A DNA stretch of 64,000 bases from 13-2-20CM-66-19 sp963760225 (GCA_963760225.1 CAVXCD010000002.1:868001-932000), one strand, 5' to 3'; shown: positions 53,854 through 63,705, counted from the first letter of the stretch. Program-made: numbers and translations. The notes: generated from the letters alone by a model not told the origin.

Positions 53854-54309
53854 TCAGGTGATCGAGCCCGGCTTGCGCAACATCTTGCCGATCTCCGCGG
53901 CATGCGCCTCTTCGGTGGCGATCTGCGCACGGGCGTACTCCTCGAGCATTATGTTGCGTCCGGCGACCGCCTCGAGGAGCTTGCGGTACTCGGCGAGCCC
54001 CTCCTCCTCGTGCGCCAGCGCTTCGCGCAGGATCTCGTCGACGTTGTGCTTGTGAGTCTCCAGCAGCGGCCCGATCGTGAGCGCGGGATGCCCACCGAGG
54101 TTGGTGACGTGCTCGCCGGCCTGTATGGCGTGCGCTTGCGATTCCTGCGCCTGGCTGCGCAGCCACGCCACGATCGGAATGCGGTTGTGGCCGAAGATCA
54201 TGAAGCTGTAGTGCAGGTAGCGCACCAGTCCGGCGAGCTCCAGCTCGAGAATGTGCTTGAGAAGCTCGATGACCCGGGCGGTTTCCGTCTTGCCAAGCTC
54301 GGCGCTCAT
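53854..54309 (-). CDS. Bacterioferritin/Dps-like ferritin-fold protein
   Basis: 151 residues from ATG 54309 (MSAELGKTETARVIELLKHI). The four-helix bundle shows paired ligands: LELELAGLVRYLHYSF, EHVTNLGGHPAL preceded by ESQAHAIQAGE, NVDEILREALAHEEEGLAEY and ARAQIATEEAHAAEIGK. The spacing of E...ExxH pairs fits a diiron site. The length suits a bacterioferritin-like iron oxidase. Divergent from a peroxidase gene, consistent with oxidative stress control. Confidence 0.82.
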   Translation of the reverse strand: MSAELGKTETARVIELLKHILELELAGLVRYLHYSFMIFGHNRIPIVAWLRSQAQESQAHAIQAGEHVTNLGGHPALTIGPLLETHKHNVDEILREALAHEEEGLAEYRKLLEAVAGRNIMLEEYARAQIATEEAHAAEIGKMLRKPGSIT

Positions 54310-54400
54310 GTTCCTCTCCCGCACCCCAATGCGCTGCGCGGATGGTAAGTCCCGCGCTGGTGTATCGTACACGCCGCGCGCCGGCGCAGGAGGCACTTTC

Positions 54401-54880
54401 ATGAGCGGTTTCTACGACATCGAGGTCAACGGCATCGACGGCACGCCGCACCTGCTGGGGAAGCTGCGCGGCAAGGTCACGCTCGCCGTGAACGTCGCCA
54501 GCCGCTGCGGACTCACCCCGCAGTACCAGGGGCTCGAGCAGCTGCAGCGTGAACTGGCGGCCGAGGACTTCACCGTGGTCGGCTTCCCCTGCAACCAGTT
54601 TGCCGGCCAGGAGCCGGGCAGCGAAGCGGAGATTGCCGCGTTCTGCCACACGACCTACGAGGTGAGCTTTCCGCTGAGCGCGAAGCTCGAGGTGAACGGG
54701 CCGGCACGCCACGCGGTGTATCGCTTTCTCACCGCGCCCGGCAGCGGCATCGCCGGGGACATCAGCTGGAACTTCGAGAAGTTCCTGATCGGCCGCGACG
54801 GGCGGGTGCTCAAGCGCTACCCGCCGCAGACCCGCCCGCAGGACAACGGCCTCATGCAGGACATCGCCGAGGCGCTGTAG
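54401..54880 (+). CDS. Glutathione peroxidase-family thiol peroxidase
   Basis: 159 residues, from GGAGGCACTTTC-ATG. The peroxidatic Cys is in NVASRCGLTPQYQGL, the Gln in VGFPCNQFAGQEPGS, and the Trp/Asn in ISWNFEKFLIGRDG: the complete catalytic set. Cysteine (not selenocysteine) form, likely thioredoxin-dependent in bacteria. Confidence 0.95.
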   Translation: MSGFYDIEVNGIDGTPHLLGKLRGKVTLAVNVASRCGLTPQYQGLEQLQRELAAEDFTVVGFPCNQFAGQEPGSEAEIAAFCHTTYEVSFPLSAKLEVNGPARHAVYRFLTAPGSGIAGDISWNFEKFLIGRDGRVLKRYPPQTRPQDNGLMQDIAEAL

Positions 54881-54904
54881 GCGCTAAGCGCACCCGCGCC
54901 TGCC

Positions 54905-55882
54905 ATGGCGGAATTCGAGTTCGCCGTTCTCGGAGCCGGTGCCATCGGCTCGATTCTCGGTGCGCACCTGGCGCGCGCCGGACACGCGGTGGTGATGCTG
55001 GCGCGCGGCGCGCGCGCCGCGCACCTCGAGCAGCACGGTCTCACCATCACCGGCCTCGCCGAATTCACCACCGCGGTGCCTACGCTGCGCGACCCGGCGG
55101 CGCTCGGCAGTGCCGGCACGCTCATCGTCGCCACCAAGACTCCCGGCACCGCCGCGGCGCTCGCGGCGCTCATAGCTGCGCAGTTCGACGTCACCTTCTC
55201 GATCCAGAACGGTCCGCTGAAGAACGAGCTGCTCGCCGCCGCGTTCGGCCGCGAGCGCGTGCTCGGGGCGCTCGCCGACACCAGTGGCGAGCTGCTGCCC
55301 GATGGCCGCGTGCTGTTCACGCGCAACGTGAACGTCTACCTCGGCGAGCTCGCCGGCGGCGAGAGCGCGCGCGCCCAGCGCCTGGCGCAGTCGCTCGAGA
55401 CCTCCGGCGTCCGTGCCTGCGCCACGGCGCAGATCGAGACGCTCGAGTGGTCGAAGTTCTGCGCCTGGGTCGGGCTCATGGCGCTCGCGGTCACCACGCG
55501 CGCCCCGACCTGGAAGTACCTGGTGGACGAGGACGCAGCCCTGCTGCTCGCCCGGCTGGTGCGCGAGATGGGTACGCTGGCTGCTGCGCTCGGTATCACG
55601 CTTTCCGACCGCGCGGTGCTGCCGAGCGCGCGCATCTGCGGCGGCAGCGAGCGCGAGGCAGTGGCGCTCATCACCCGCATCGGCGCGGACTACCGGCAGA
55701 GCGCGCCCGGCCACCGCATGTCGGCCCTGCAGGATGTCGAGGCGGGGCGGCCGCTCGAGGTGAACGAGACGCTCGGCTACGCCTGCGAGCGTGCGCGCGC
55801 GCTCGGCCTCGCTGTGCCGCTGCTCGAGTGCTTCCGCGGCCTGCTCGCCGCGATCGACCGCACGGGGCGCACGCCGGCGTAG
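54905..55882 (+). CDS. 2-dehydropantoate 2-reductase family protein (PanE/ApbA)
   Basis: 325 residues. NADP-binding Rossmann motif VLGAGAIGSILGAHLARAG at residue 8. The family segments SIQNGPLKNELL, LEWSKFCAWVGLMALAV and SALQDVEAGRPLEVNETLG are present. True PanE makes pantoate for CoA; many homologues act on other 2-oxo acids, and no pan gene is near, so the substrate is open. Confidence 0.82.
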   Translation: MAEFEFAVLGAGAIGSILGAHLARAGHAVVMLARGARAAHLEQHGLTITGLAEFTTAVPTLRDPAALGSAGTLIVATKTPGTAAALAALIAAQFDVTFSIQNGPLKNELLAAAFGRERVLGALADTSGELLPDGRVLFTRNVNVYLGELAGGESARAQRLAQSLETSGVRACATAQIETLEWSKFCAWVGLMALAVTTRAPTWKYLVDEDAALLLARLVREMGTLAAALGITLSDRAVLPSARICGGSEREAVALITRIGADYRQSAPGHRMSALQDVEAGRPLEVNETLGYACERARALGLAVPLLECFRGLLAAIDRTGRTPA

Positions 55883-55909
55883 CTCGACGGGTGCGCGCGC
55901 TGCGCGCCG

Positions 55910-58081
55910 CTAACCGCCGCCGCTCAGCCCCCGGTACTCGAGCAGCGGCCCGACCTGCGGCGCCTGCCCGTAGAACTCGCGGAACAGCTGCTGCGGATCC
56001 TCGCTGCGCCCGCGCGACAGGATGTGCGCCCGCAGGTACTCGCCGTTGGCGCGCGTGAGTCCGCCGTGCGCGTGGAACCACTGGCCGGTGTCGCGCGCCA
56101 GCACTTCGCTCCACAGGTAGGCGTAGTAGCCCGCCGCGTACTCGTTGTCAAAGATGTGCGAGAAGTAGTCGGAGTGATAGCGCGGCGGCACCGGCGCGTA
56201 ATCTAGTCCGCTCGCCTTGAGGGCGGCGGTCTCGAACGCCGGGACGCCGGCAGCCGGCGGCGCCTGCGCCGGTGTGATCTGGTACCAGGCCTGGTCGAGC
56301 AGCGCGGCCGCCAGGTACTCCGTGGTCGCATAACCGGCGTCGAACTTCTGCGCGGCGATCACCCGCGCCAGCAGCGCGGGCGGCATCGGCGCCCCGCTCT
56401 GGTAGTGGCGTGCGAAATGCGCGACGACCTCCGGCTCGCGCGCCCACATCTCGTTGTATTGCGAGGGGTACTCGACGAAGTCGAGCGGCACCGCGGTGCC
56501 GGCCAGCAGCGGGTACTCGACGTTCGAGAGCATGCCGTGCAGCGCATGGCCGAACTCGTGGAACATCGCCGTCACTTCATCGAAGCTCAGCAATGCCGGC
56601 TGGCCGGCCTGCGGCTTGGAAATGTTGAGATGGTTGGCCACCACCGGCAGGCGCTTGAGCAGCCGCGACTGCGAGACGTATTCGTTCATCCACGCGCCGC
56701 CCTGCTTGTTGTCGCGCTTGAAGTAGTCGCCGAGGAACAGCGCCAGCGGCTTGCCGTCGGCGTCGGAGACTTCGAACACGCGCACGTCCTGCTGGTAGAC
56801 CGGCAGATCGTGGCGCTCCTTGAAATTCAAGCCATACAGCTGGTGCGCGGCGTAGAACACCCCGTCGTGCAGCACGCGATCGAGCTCGAAGTACGGCGCC
56901 ACGCTCGCGCTGTCGAAGTCATAGCGTGCCTTGCGTACCTGCTCGGAGTAGAAGAACCAGTCCCACGGCTGCAGCTGAAAGCTCGCGGTGCCGGCGGCGG
57001 CCGCCTGGGCGTCGATGAGCTTCTGCATCGCGGCCGCCTCGGTCCGTGCCGCGGCGAGTGCGGCGGGGGCCACCTGGCCGATCATGTCGCGCACCGCCTG
57101 CGGCGTGCCGGCCGATTCGTCCGCCAGCACATAGGCGGCGTGACTCGGGTAGCCGAGCAGCGTAGCGCGCTTGGCACGCAGCTTGACGAGCTGCGCGACT
57201 ACCGGGCGATTGTCGCTGGCACCGCTCAAGGCGCGGCTGATCGAGGCGCGGTAGATGCGCTCGCGCAGCGGGCGATTCTTCAGCTGCGCCAGCACCGCCT
57301 GGTTGGTGGTGTTCTGCAGCGTGATGAGCCACTTGCCCTTGAGGCCGCGGGCCGCCGCCGCCTGCGCCGCCGCCCCGATGTCCTCGGACGACAGCCCGTC
57401 GAGCTCGGCAGCGCTGGCCACCACCACTGCGCCGTCGGCGGTCGCCTTGAGCACGTTCTGCCTGAAGCGGGTGGTGAGGGACGAGATCTGCTTGTTCAGC
57501 TCCTTGAGCTGCGCCTGCTGCGCGGGCGCCAGACGCGCACCCGCACGCACGAACAGCGTGTGATAGCGGCTCAGCAGCTGGAGCGATTCGGGGTCGAGGT
57601 GCGCTGTGGCGCGCTGCTGATAGAGCTGGTCGATGCGTGCCCACAATGCCGCATCGAGGAAGATGGCGTCGTTCTGCGCGGTGAGCTTCGGCGCCATCTC
57701 GGTGTCGATCTTCTGCATCTGCGGATCGGTGTTGCAGGTGTTGAGATTCGAGAAGACCGGCTCGATGCGCGCGCGCATCTGCCCGGAGCGCTCCAGCGCC
57801 ACCACGGTGTTCTCGAATGTCGGGGGTTGCGGGTTGTGCGCAATGGCGGCGACCTCCGCGAGCTGCTCGTGCAGCGCCGCGGCGAAGGCCGGCAGGTAAT
57901 CGCTGTCGTGGATGCGGTCGAAGGGCGGCATCTGGAAAGGCAGCGTGCTCGGCTGCGCGAACGGGTTGTCGGCCATCGGCGAAGTTCCTGCGGTGCCTGC
58001 GGCTGGTGGGGTGGCGGCGTTAGCGGCGAGCGCCACCGCGGCCAGAGCGGCGCCGGGCAGAGCGGAAGCCATGATGCGCAT
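55910..58081 (-). CDS. M3-family metallopeptidase (peptidyl-dipeptidase Dcp type), exported
   Basis: 723 residues with a signal peptide (ASALPGAALAAVALAANAA). The zinc site HEFGHALHG lies near residue 512, and the third ligand is in LLAGTAVPLDFVEYPSQ. The C-terminal FSHIFDNEYAAGYYAYLWSE strand is the M3 hallmark. It removes dipeptides from peptide C-termini. Length and order agree with Dcp; it is divergent from the SlyD-like gene. Confidence 0.92.
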   Translation of the reverse strand: MRIMASALPGAALAAVALAANAATPPAAGTAGTSPMADNPFAQPSTLPFQMPPFDRIHDSDYLPAFAAALHEQLAEVAAIAHNPQPPTFENTVVALERSGQMRARIEPVFSNLNTCNTDPQMQKIDTEMAPKLTAQNDAIFLDAALWARIDQLYQQRATAHLDPESLQLLSRYHTLFVRAGARLAPAQQAQLKELNKQISSLTTRFRQNVLKATADGAVVVASAAELDGLSSEDIGAAAQAAAARGLKGKWLITLQNTTNQAVLAQLKNRPLRERIYRASISRALSGASDNRPVVAQLVKLRAKRATLLGYPSHAAYVLADESAGTPQAVRDMIGQVAPAALAAARTEAAAMQKLIDAQAAAAGTASFQLQPWDWFFYSEQVRKARYDFDSASVAPYFELDRVLHDGVFYAAHQLYGLNFKERHDLPVYQQDVRVFEVSDADGKPLALFLGDYFKRDNKQGGAWMNEYVSQSRLLKRLPVVANHLNISKPQAGQPALLSFDEVTAMFHEFGHALHGMLSNVEYPLLAGTAVPLDFVEYPSQYNEMWAREPEVVAHFARHYQSGAPMPPALLARVIAAQKFDAGYATTEYLAAALLDQAWYQITPAQAPPAAGVPAFETAALKASGLDYAPVPPRYHSDYFSHIFDNEYAAGYYAYLWSEVLARDTGQWFHAHGGLTRANGEYLRAHILSRGRSEDPQQLFREFYGQAPQVGPLLEYRGLSGGG

Positions 58082-58163
58082 GCGTGGGTTCCTTGGACGG
58101 AGGAGTCAGACGCAATGGTATCCTTCGCGCTCGCCCATTGTCCTTCCTGAAGGCGTTCCCGCC

Positions 58164-58646
58164 ATGAGCATCAGCCGCGACCAGGTCGTCAGCATCCACT
58201 ACACGCTCACCGACGATGCGGGCGAGGTCATCGACCGCTCCAGCGCCGGCGAGCCGTTCGCCTACCTGCACGGGCACGGCAACCTGATCCCGGGACTGGA
58301 GCGCGAACTGACGGGCCGCAAGGCAGGCGAGCGGCTGGTGGTGAAAGTGTCACCAGCCGACGGCTACGGCGAGTACGACGACAAGCTCGTGCAGCAGGTA
58401 CCGCGGCGTACCCTCAAGGGTGTCGCCCAGGTGAAGCCCGGCATGCGCTTGCAGACGCACGGCACCGAGGGTCCGCGCATGCTCACCGTCACGCACGTCG
58501 CCGGCGACCTGGTGACGCTCGACGGCAATCACCCGCTCGCCGGGAAGACGCTGAACTTCGAGGTCGAGATCGCCGCGGTACGCGCCGCCACCGCCGAAGA
58601 GCTCGCCCACGGACACGTGCACGGCGCCGGCGGTCATCATCACTGA
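58164..58646 (+). CDS. FKBP-type peptidyl-prolyl isomerase, SlyD-like
   Basis: 160 residues from ATG 58164. FKBP strands SIHYTLTDDAGEVIDRS and AYLHGHGNLIPGLE, an IF domain (about 70-130, EYDDKLVQQVPRRT), and a short His-rich tail (AHGHVHGAGGHHH) shorter than in E. coli SlyD. It isomerises proline bonds and acts as chaperone; the tail may bind nickel or other metals. Confidence 0.92.
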   Translation: MSISRDQVVSIHYTLTDDAGEVIDRSSAGEPFAYLHGHGNLIPGLERELTGRKAGERLVVKVSPADGYGEYDDKLVQQVPRRTLKGVAQVKPGMRLQTHGTEGPRMLTVTHVAGDLVTLDGNHPLAGKTLNFEVEIAAVRAATAEELAHGHVHGAGGHHH

Positions 58647-58670
58647 GCGCACCGCCTGAAAAAGCGGGCG

Positions 58671-59510
58671 CTACCCGCCGCGCTCGAGATCCTCCGCACG
58701 CGCGAGCCGCGCGAACCACGCGCCGAGCGCATCGACCTGCGCCAGATAGACGCGCGGGTCGTGATCGCCGCAGCGCTCCCCCGGCAGGAAGCTGAAGCCA
58801 CGCTGCGCGTACAGCGCCGCGGCGCCCGCGCCGCACAGGTGCACCACCGCCGCAAGATGCTGCCGCTGCAGCGCCGTCGCCGCATGCGGCCGGTGCGAGA
58901 GGATCTCACCCGCCTTGAGGTCCAGGTACGCAGCAGTCAGCTCCACGGCATCCGCTGGCAGTACCCGCAGGTACAGCGCGTTGAACCAACACGAGTCCCA
59001 GTCGTTCCAGCGACCCTCGCGCACCAGGCGGTGATCGTGAATGCAATAGCGGCGCGCCTCGGCAAAAGTCCCGTCGGTGATCTGGTACATGCCCACGGCG
59101 CTCGAAGCCGGGCGGTAGAGCTCCAGCGGCCGGGCGGCCCAGCGCCAGCGCCAGTAGGTGCGTACCAGCGGATTGCCTGACCCTTCCACCTGCGCAAGCG
59201 CGGCCAGCAACGCCGGGGTGACGGTGGGCGTGGCAAAGCGGCGAAATGCCGAGCCGTAGTCGCGCCAGGTCGCCGCGGGGGTCTTGGCGAGCACGCCGCT
59301 CACCGGAAAGAACAGCTCCGTCGGCTTGCGCGCCACCTGGTAGATCGCGTTGGCGGCGAGCGCCACGCCGGCGGCCAGCGCGAGCCCCGTGATCACGCGT
59401 GCGGCGAGCGGCAGGCTCCGCCAGCGCCGCAGCCAGCGACGACGCGACGCCGCCGACATCCACAACCTGCGCCGCCGCGGGCGAGGGCCGGAATCGCGGC
59501 GGGCGCTCAC
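58671..59510 (-). CDS. Membrane-anchored lytic transglycosylase-like protein
   Basis: 279 residues. Basic N-terminus and one membrane segment (about 37-57, VITGLALAAGVALAANAIYQ). The periplasmic domain has LLAALAQVEGSGNPLVRTYW (catalytic Glu in the E-S/G-N pattern) and SSAVGMYQITDGTFAEAR (matching the GLMQ-type motif of SLT folds). The family is thus soluble-lytic-transglycosylase-like; activity is inferred. Divergent from the esterase gene. Confidence 0.7.
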   Translation of the reverse strand: MSARRDSGPRPRRRRLWMSAASRRRWLRRWRSLPLAARVITGLALAAGVALAANAIYQVARKPTELFFPVSGVLAKTPAATWRDYGSAFRRFATPTVTPALLAALAQVEGSGNPLVRTYWRWRWAARPLELYRPASSAVGMYQITDGTFAEARRYCIHDHRLVREGRWNDWDSCWFNALYLRVLPADAVELTAAYLDLKAGEILSHRPHAATALQRQHLAAVVHLCGAGAAALYAQRGFSFLPGERCGDHDPRVYLAQVDALGAWFARLARAEDLERGG

Positions 59511-59558
59511 CGGCAGATTCCTGCACGCCGGGGCGACGGTGCACTAACATGCACCCCC

Positions 59559-60248
59559 GTGGAAGCTGCAGCCTGGGAGACGCGCGTTTCGCGTGAGGCG
59601 GTCGAGGTCGAGACCGGCCGCGCGCCGCAGGCCGCCATCATCTGGCTGCACGGTCTCGGCGCCGACGGCCACGACTTCGAGCCGCTCGTGCCGCAGTTCG
59701 TGCAGCCTGCGGATCCGGCGCTGCGTTTTGTGTTCCCGAACGCGCCCATGCGTCCCGTGACTCTCAACGGCGGCTACGCGATGCGCGCCTGGTACGACAT
59801 CGTGGCACTCGACCGGCGCACCGCCGAGGACGCCGCGGGTATCCGCGCTTCACAGAGCATCATCACCAGTCTCGTGCGCCGCGAGAACGAGCGCGGCATC
59901 CGCACCGCGCGTATCGTGCTGGCCGGTTTCTCGCAGGGCGGCGCGATGGCGTTGTATGCCGGCACGCGCTACCCGGAGAGGCTCGCCGGCATCATGGGAC
60001 TGTCCTGCTATCAGCTGCTGGCGGAGAGCCTGGCCGCCGAGCGCTCGGCAGCGAACCAGTCCACCCCGGTGTTCCTGGCGCACGGCAGCCAGGACCCGGT
60101 GGTGGCGCCGGCGCTGGGACTGGCCGCCTGCCGGCAGCTGCAGGGGCTCTCGTACGCCGTGGAGTGGCATGAGTACAGCATGCCGCACTCGGTAATTCCG
60201 CAGGAGGTTGTCGATATCGCCGCGTGGCTGCGGCGCGTGCTCGCCTGA
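59559..60248 (+). CDS. Carboxylesterase/phospholipase (α/β hydrolase)
   Basis: 229 residues (GTG start). The oxyanion motif IIWLHGLGADGHDF, the nucleophile elbow GFSQGGAMALYAG (Ser near 127), Asp in HGSQDPVV and His in SMPHSVIPQE form a complete triad. This is the Pseudomonas carboxylesterase/LYPLA family (PF02230) hydrolysing short-chain esters or acyl-thioesters. Confidence 0.92.
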   Translation: MEAAAWETRVSREAVEVETGRAPQAAIIWLHGLGADGHDFEPLVPQFVQPADPALRFVFPNAPMRPVTLNGGYAMRAWYDIVALDRRTAEDAAGIRASQSIITSLVRRENERGIRTARIVLAGFSQGGAMALYAGTRYPERLAGIMGLSCYQLLAESLAAERSAANQSTPVFLAHGSQDPVVAPALGLAACRQLQGLSYAVEWHEYSMPHSVIPQEVVDIAAWLRRVLA

Positions 60249-60320
60249 CTCCCCGGCGTCAGCCTGGCGCAGGGAGTGAGGCCCCGTCCCTGGGGCCTGC
60301 TCCACCAACAGTGCTTTAGC

Positions 60321-61247
60321 TCAGCCGGGCGGCTTGCCGTGCTCTTCGTGCGGCTCGCCGTGCGGCTCACTGTGTGCGGGCGGGTGGGACGCATGTGGAG
60401 GCGCGCCCGGGGCGCCATGGGGCGGGCCACCAGGGGGGGCAGCATGCGGCGCCGCCGGCGGGGCGCCGTGCGGCTGGCCCACGGGCGCGCCACCGCCCAT
60501 ACGGCCGGCCTGCTCGTTCATCGCCGCGTGCGGCGCAGCAGCGCCGGGGGCGCCGGCGCCGCCGGAACCGCCGGCGCGCGCGGCCACGACACCCTTACCA
60601 TAGAAGACCCCGGCCTTCGGCGTCGCGGCAACCGAGGGGCTGCCGTGGTTGTAGGAGGCGCGCATGGTCATGTCGCGGGCCGCGGCCTGCTCGTGCTGCT
60701 GTTGCATCGCCGACGGGGGCACGTGCTGCTCCTGGGCGTAACGCTGCTCCGCCGGCGACGGAGTCGCCGCCACGCCACCCGCACCGCCGTTGAAGCTGGT
60801 GCGGTTGATAGTGGTGTTGTTGACGATGGTGGTGTTGTTGATGACGGTGGTATTGGCGACATACCGGCCGCCGGACCAGGCACCACCGTTGAAGCCGGCG
60901 CCGCCGTAGCCGAAACCGTAGTTGACGCCGCCGTAGAAACCAACGTGCGGACCCCAGTACCCGCCGTGCCAGGCGTAGGCACCGCCCGCCCAGCCCCAGT
61001 ATCCGGGCGTCCACAGCAGCCCAGGCGCCGGTGCCATTACCCAGGTCCCCGGCACCCAGTAGTAGCCGTCATCGGCATACGCCCAGTAGCCGGGCGTCCA
61101 GAAATAACCGTCCGCCGGCATGGGCGGCGCGACGTACACCGGCAGCGCCGGCGGTGCGATGGCCACCGAGATGAACACCGCGGCGTTGGCGGCGAGCGGC
61201 AGCGCGAGCAGCAAGCTGGTGATCAGACCGCGAAACAGTTGGCGCAT
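60321..61247 (-). CDS. Exported YXWXPGYW-repeat protein
   Basis: 308 residues from ATG 61247 (MRQLFRGLITSLLLALPLAA, signal peptide). Residues about 45-100 contain repeats of DGYFWTPGYWAY, DGYYWVPGTWV and GLLWTPGYWGW, then WHGGYWGPHVGFYGG. An NTTVINNTTIVNNTTI segment and a Gly/Pro/His-rich disordered tail follow, HPPAHSEPHGEPHEEHGKPP at the end possibly binding metal. These YXWGXW proteins are common in proteobacteria with unknown function. Confidence 0.8.
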   Translation of the reverse strand: MRQLFRGLITSLLLALPLAANAAVFISVAIAPPALPVYVAPPMPADGYFWTPGYWAYADDGYYWVPGTWVMAPAPGLLWTPGYWGWAGGAYAWHGGYWGPHVGFYGGVNYGFGYGGAGFNGGAWSGGRYVANTTVINNTTIVNNTTINRTSFNGGAGGVAATPSPAEQRYAQEQHVPPSAMQQQHEQAAARDMTMRASYNHGSPSVAATPKAGVFYGKGVVAARAGGSGGAGAPGAAAPHAAMNEQAGRMGGGAPVGQPHGAPPAAPHAAPPGGPPHGAPGAPPHASHPPAHSEPHGEPHEEHGKPPG

Positions 61248-61419
61248 TGTTTGGACTCCTCGATACGGGACGTTGACCGAGCACGCCTGAACGCTTCCTG
61301 AACCCCTCACCCGCCGGCACCTCGTGCGCGCGATGCGCTCACTCAGTTTCGGCAACGCACGCCGCTCATGCAAGTTGACGGCGGCCAGACATGTCGCACT
61401 GACGCCGTGCTGCGACAGT

Positions 61420-62037
61420 TCAGAACCAACTGTAGTTGAAACTGATGCTGATGCGCTGCGGCGAGCGTCGCCGCGCGCTCACCTCGTGGCGCAGCCAGCT
61501 CTCGAACAGCAGCAGCCCGCCGGTGCGCACCGGCAGCGTCACCCACGGCCGGTTGGCGCGCCGCGCGCTGCGCAGCCGCGGCGGGGCTGCCATGAAGCGC
61601 TCGAGGCGCGGATCCTCGAACTTCAGCCCCGCCACCCCGGTCGGCGCCGCCACGTAGTACGTGCCGCTGATGGTGGCGAGCGGGTGCAGGTGCAGGCCGT
61701 GCGCGGCGCCCTCCCCCATGACGTTGACCCAGCAGTCGGTCATCACCAGCTTGCGCGTACGCACATCGAGCTGCAGCGCGCGCGTGAAAGCGGCCACGTG
61801 CACGTCGAGGCGGCGCGCCAGTGCGGCGAACGTCGGCGAGTGCCGCTGCATGCGGTGCGCGGAGCCGTAGGAGGTGTAACCGCCCGGGTAGTGCTGCACC
61901 GACCAGCGCCGCCCGGCCGCATCCTCGCGCCGCAGCTGCAGGGCTTCGTGCCGCAGGCGCTCATTGAGCGAGCGCCAGCCGCGAAAGCGCAGGCGCGCCT
62001 GGTATACCAGTGTCGGGAAGAGGACCTGCGTGCCCAT
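61420..62037 (-). CDS. 2-oxoglutarate/Fe(II) oxygenase-like protein (TIGR02466 type)
   Basis: 205 residues. The double-stranded β-helix shows HGLHLHPLATISGTYYVAAP (His ligands), FEDPRL, GGLLLFESWLRHEVSA (distal His) and RISISFNYSW. This fits the TIGR02466/Phytanoyl-like family of uncharacterised oxygenases. Substrate unknown. Divergent from the dehydrogenase gene. Confidence 0.82.
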   Translation of the reverse strand: MGTQVLFPTLVYQARLRFRGWRSLNERLRHEALQLRREDAAGRRWSVQHYPGGYTSYGSAHRMQRHSPTFAALARRLDVHVAAFTRALQLDVRTRKLVMTDCWVNVMGEGAAHGLHLHPLATISGTYYVAAPTGVAGLKFEDPRLERFMAAPPRLRSARRANRPWVTLPVRTGGLLLFESWLRHEVSARRRSPQRISISFNYSWF

Positions 62038-62114
62038 GCAGGGCGGGCAGTATGCGGGTGCGGCGGCAACTGGTCTATGATCGCAGCATACGCACGTTCA
62101 GCCGAGAGCATTCC

Positions 62115-63665
62115 ATGGCAGCCTCCTTCCCTGCGCACGGCACGCTCGCCGCGCCGGAGCTCGTTCCACACTGGGTCGGTGGTGTGCCGCTCACCGGCAG
62201 CGGTGCCCGGCTGACGGTACTCAACCCGGCCACGGGTGCGCCGCTGCGCGAGCTCGCGCTCGCCGGCGCCGCCGAAGTGGACGCGGCGGTGGCGAGCGCC
62301 CAGGCGGCCTGGCGCGGCTGGGCGGACACCCCGCCGGTGCGCCGCGCACGCATCCTCGGCCGCTTCCTCGCATTGCTCAACGCTGAGCGCGATACGCTCG
62401 CCGCATTCATCACTGCCGAGCACGGCAAGGTGTTCGCCGATGCGCAGGGCGAGGTGACGCGCGGCATCGAGATCGTGGAGTTTGCCTGCGGCATCCCGCA
62501 ACTGCTCAAGGGCGATTTCACCGAGCAGGTATCCACCGGCATCGACAACTGGACGCTGCGCCAGCCGCTCGGGGTGGTCGCCGGCATCACGCCGTTCAAC
62601 TTTCCGTGCATGGTGCCGTGCTGGATGTTCCCGCTGGCGCTGGCGTGCGGCAACAGCTTCGTGCTCAAGCCGAGCGAGCGCGACCCGTCGGCCTCGATCT
62701 TCATGGCGCGGCTGCTGGCGGCCGCCGGCCTGCCGCCGGGCGTGTTCAATGTGGTGCAGGGGGACAAGAGCGCCGTCGACGCGCTGCTCGATCACCGCGA
62801 GGTGCGCGCGCTGAGCTTCGTCGGCTCGACCGCGGTCGCACAATATATCTATCGCCGCGGCGCGGCGGCGGGCAAGCGCGTACAGGCACTCGGCGGCGCC
62901 AAGAATCACCTGGTGGTGATGCCCGATGCGGACCTGGAGCAGGCAGTCGATGGGCTGATCGGCGCGGCCTATGGCTCCGCCGGCGAGCGCTGCATGGCGA
63001 TTTCGGTCGCGGTGCTGGTGGGTGCGAGCGCCGAGGCGATCGTACCGTCACTCACCGAGCGCGCGCGGCGGCTGCGCATCGGCGAAGGGATGCAGGGCGA
63101 TGCCGAGATGGGCCCGGTGATCAGCCAGGCGGCGCTCGAGCGCATCCGTGGCTATATCGAGGACGGCGTGGCGAGCGGCGCGCAGCTGTTGGTGGACGGC
63201 CGGCGCCACCCCGTGAGCGGCGCTCCTTTCAGCGTGCCAGGTCACGAGCACGGCTTCTGGCTCGGTGCGACGCTGTTCGACCGCGTGACGCCGCAGATGC
63301 GCATCTACCAGGAGGAGATCTTCGGGCCGGTGCTGGTGTGCGTGCGGGTGCCGGACCTGGCCGCCGCCGTGCAGCTGGTGAACGCGCATCCGCTCGCCAA
63401 CGGCGTGGCCTGTTACACGCGCGATGGCAACGTGGCGCGCGAGTTCGCCCGGCGTATCGAGGTCGGCATGGTCGGCATCAACGTGCCGATACCGGTGCCG
63501 ATGGCGTGGCATGGATTCGGCGGGTGGAAGAGCAGCCTGTTCGGCGACATGCATGCCTACGGCGAGGAAGGCGTGCGCTTCTACACGCGGCAGAAATCGG
63601 TGATGCAGCGCTGGCCGGAGAGCACGCCGAAGGGGGCCGAGTTCATCATGCCGACGGCGAAGTAG
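62115..63665 (+). CDS. mmsA: CoA-acylating methylmalonate-semialdehyde dehydrogenase
   Basis: 516 residues from ATG 62115 (MAASFPAHGTLAA). NAD-binding region ITPFNFPCMVPCWMFPLALA with FVLKPSERDPSA, the FVGSTAVAQYIY strand, and the catalytic Cys in AYGSAGERCMAISVAVL; ALGGAKNHLVVMPDAD lacks the general-base Glu of other aldehyde dehydrogenases, as usual for the CoA-dependent MMSDH. It converts methylmalonate semialdehyde to propionyl-CoA in valine and inositol breakdown. Confidence 0.92.
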   Translation: MAASFPAHGTLAAPELVPHWVGGVPLTGSGARLTVLNPATGAPLRELALAGAAEVDAAVASAQAAWRGWADTPPVRRARILGRFLALLNAERDTLAAFITAEHGKVFADAQGEVTRGIEIVEFACGIPQLLKGDFTEQVSTGIDNWTLRQPLGVVAGITPFNFPCMVPCWMFPLALACGNSFVLKPSERDPSASIFMARLLAAAGLPPGVFNVVQGDKSAVDALLDHREVRALSFVGSTAVAQYIYRRGAAAGKRVQALGGAKNHLVVMPDADLEQAVDGLIGAAYGSAGERCMAISVAVLVGASAEAIVPSLTERARRLRIGEGMQGDAEMGPVISQAALERIRGYIEDGVASGAQLLVDGRRHPVSGAPFSVPGHEHGFWLGATLFDRVTPQMRIYQEEIFGPVLVCVRVPDLAAAVQLVNAHPLANGVACYTRDGNVAREFARRIEVGMVGINVPIPVPMAWHGFGGWKSSLFGDMHAYGEEGVRFYTRQKSVMQRWPESTPKGAEFIMPTAK

Positions 63666-63705
63666 CGCGCCGCGGCGCGCGCCGCGCCCGCGCGGCGTCT
63701 CGAGG

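Noticed and set aside
60278..60297. Stem-loop AGGCCCC/GGGGCCT after the esterase gene
   Set aside because: No T-run follows on either strand, so it is not reported as a terminator.
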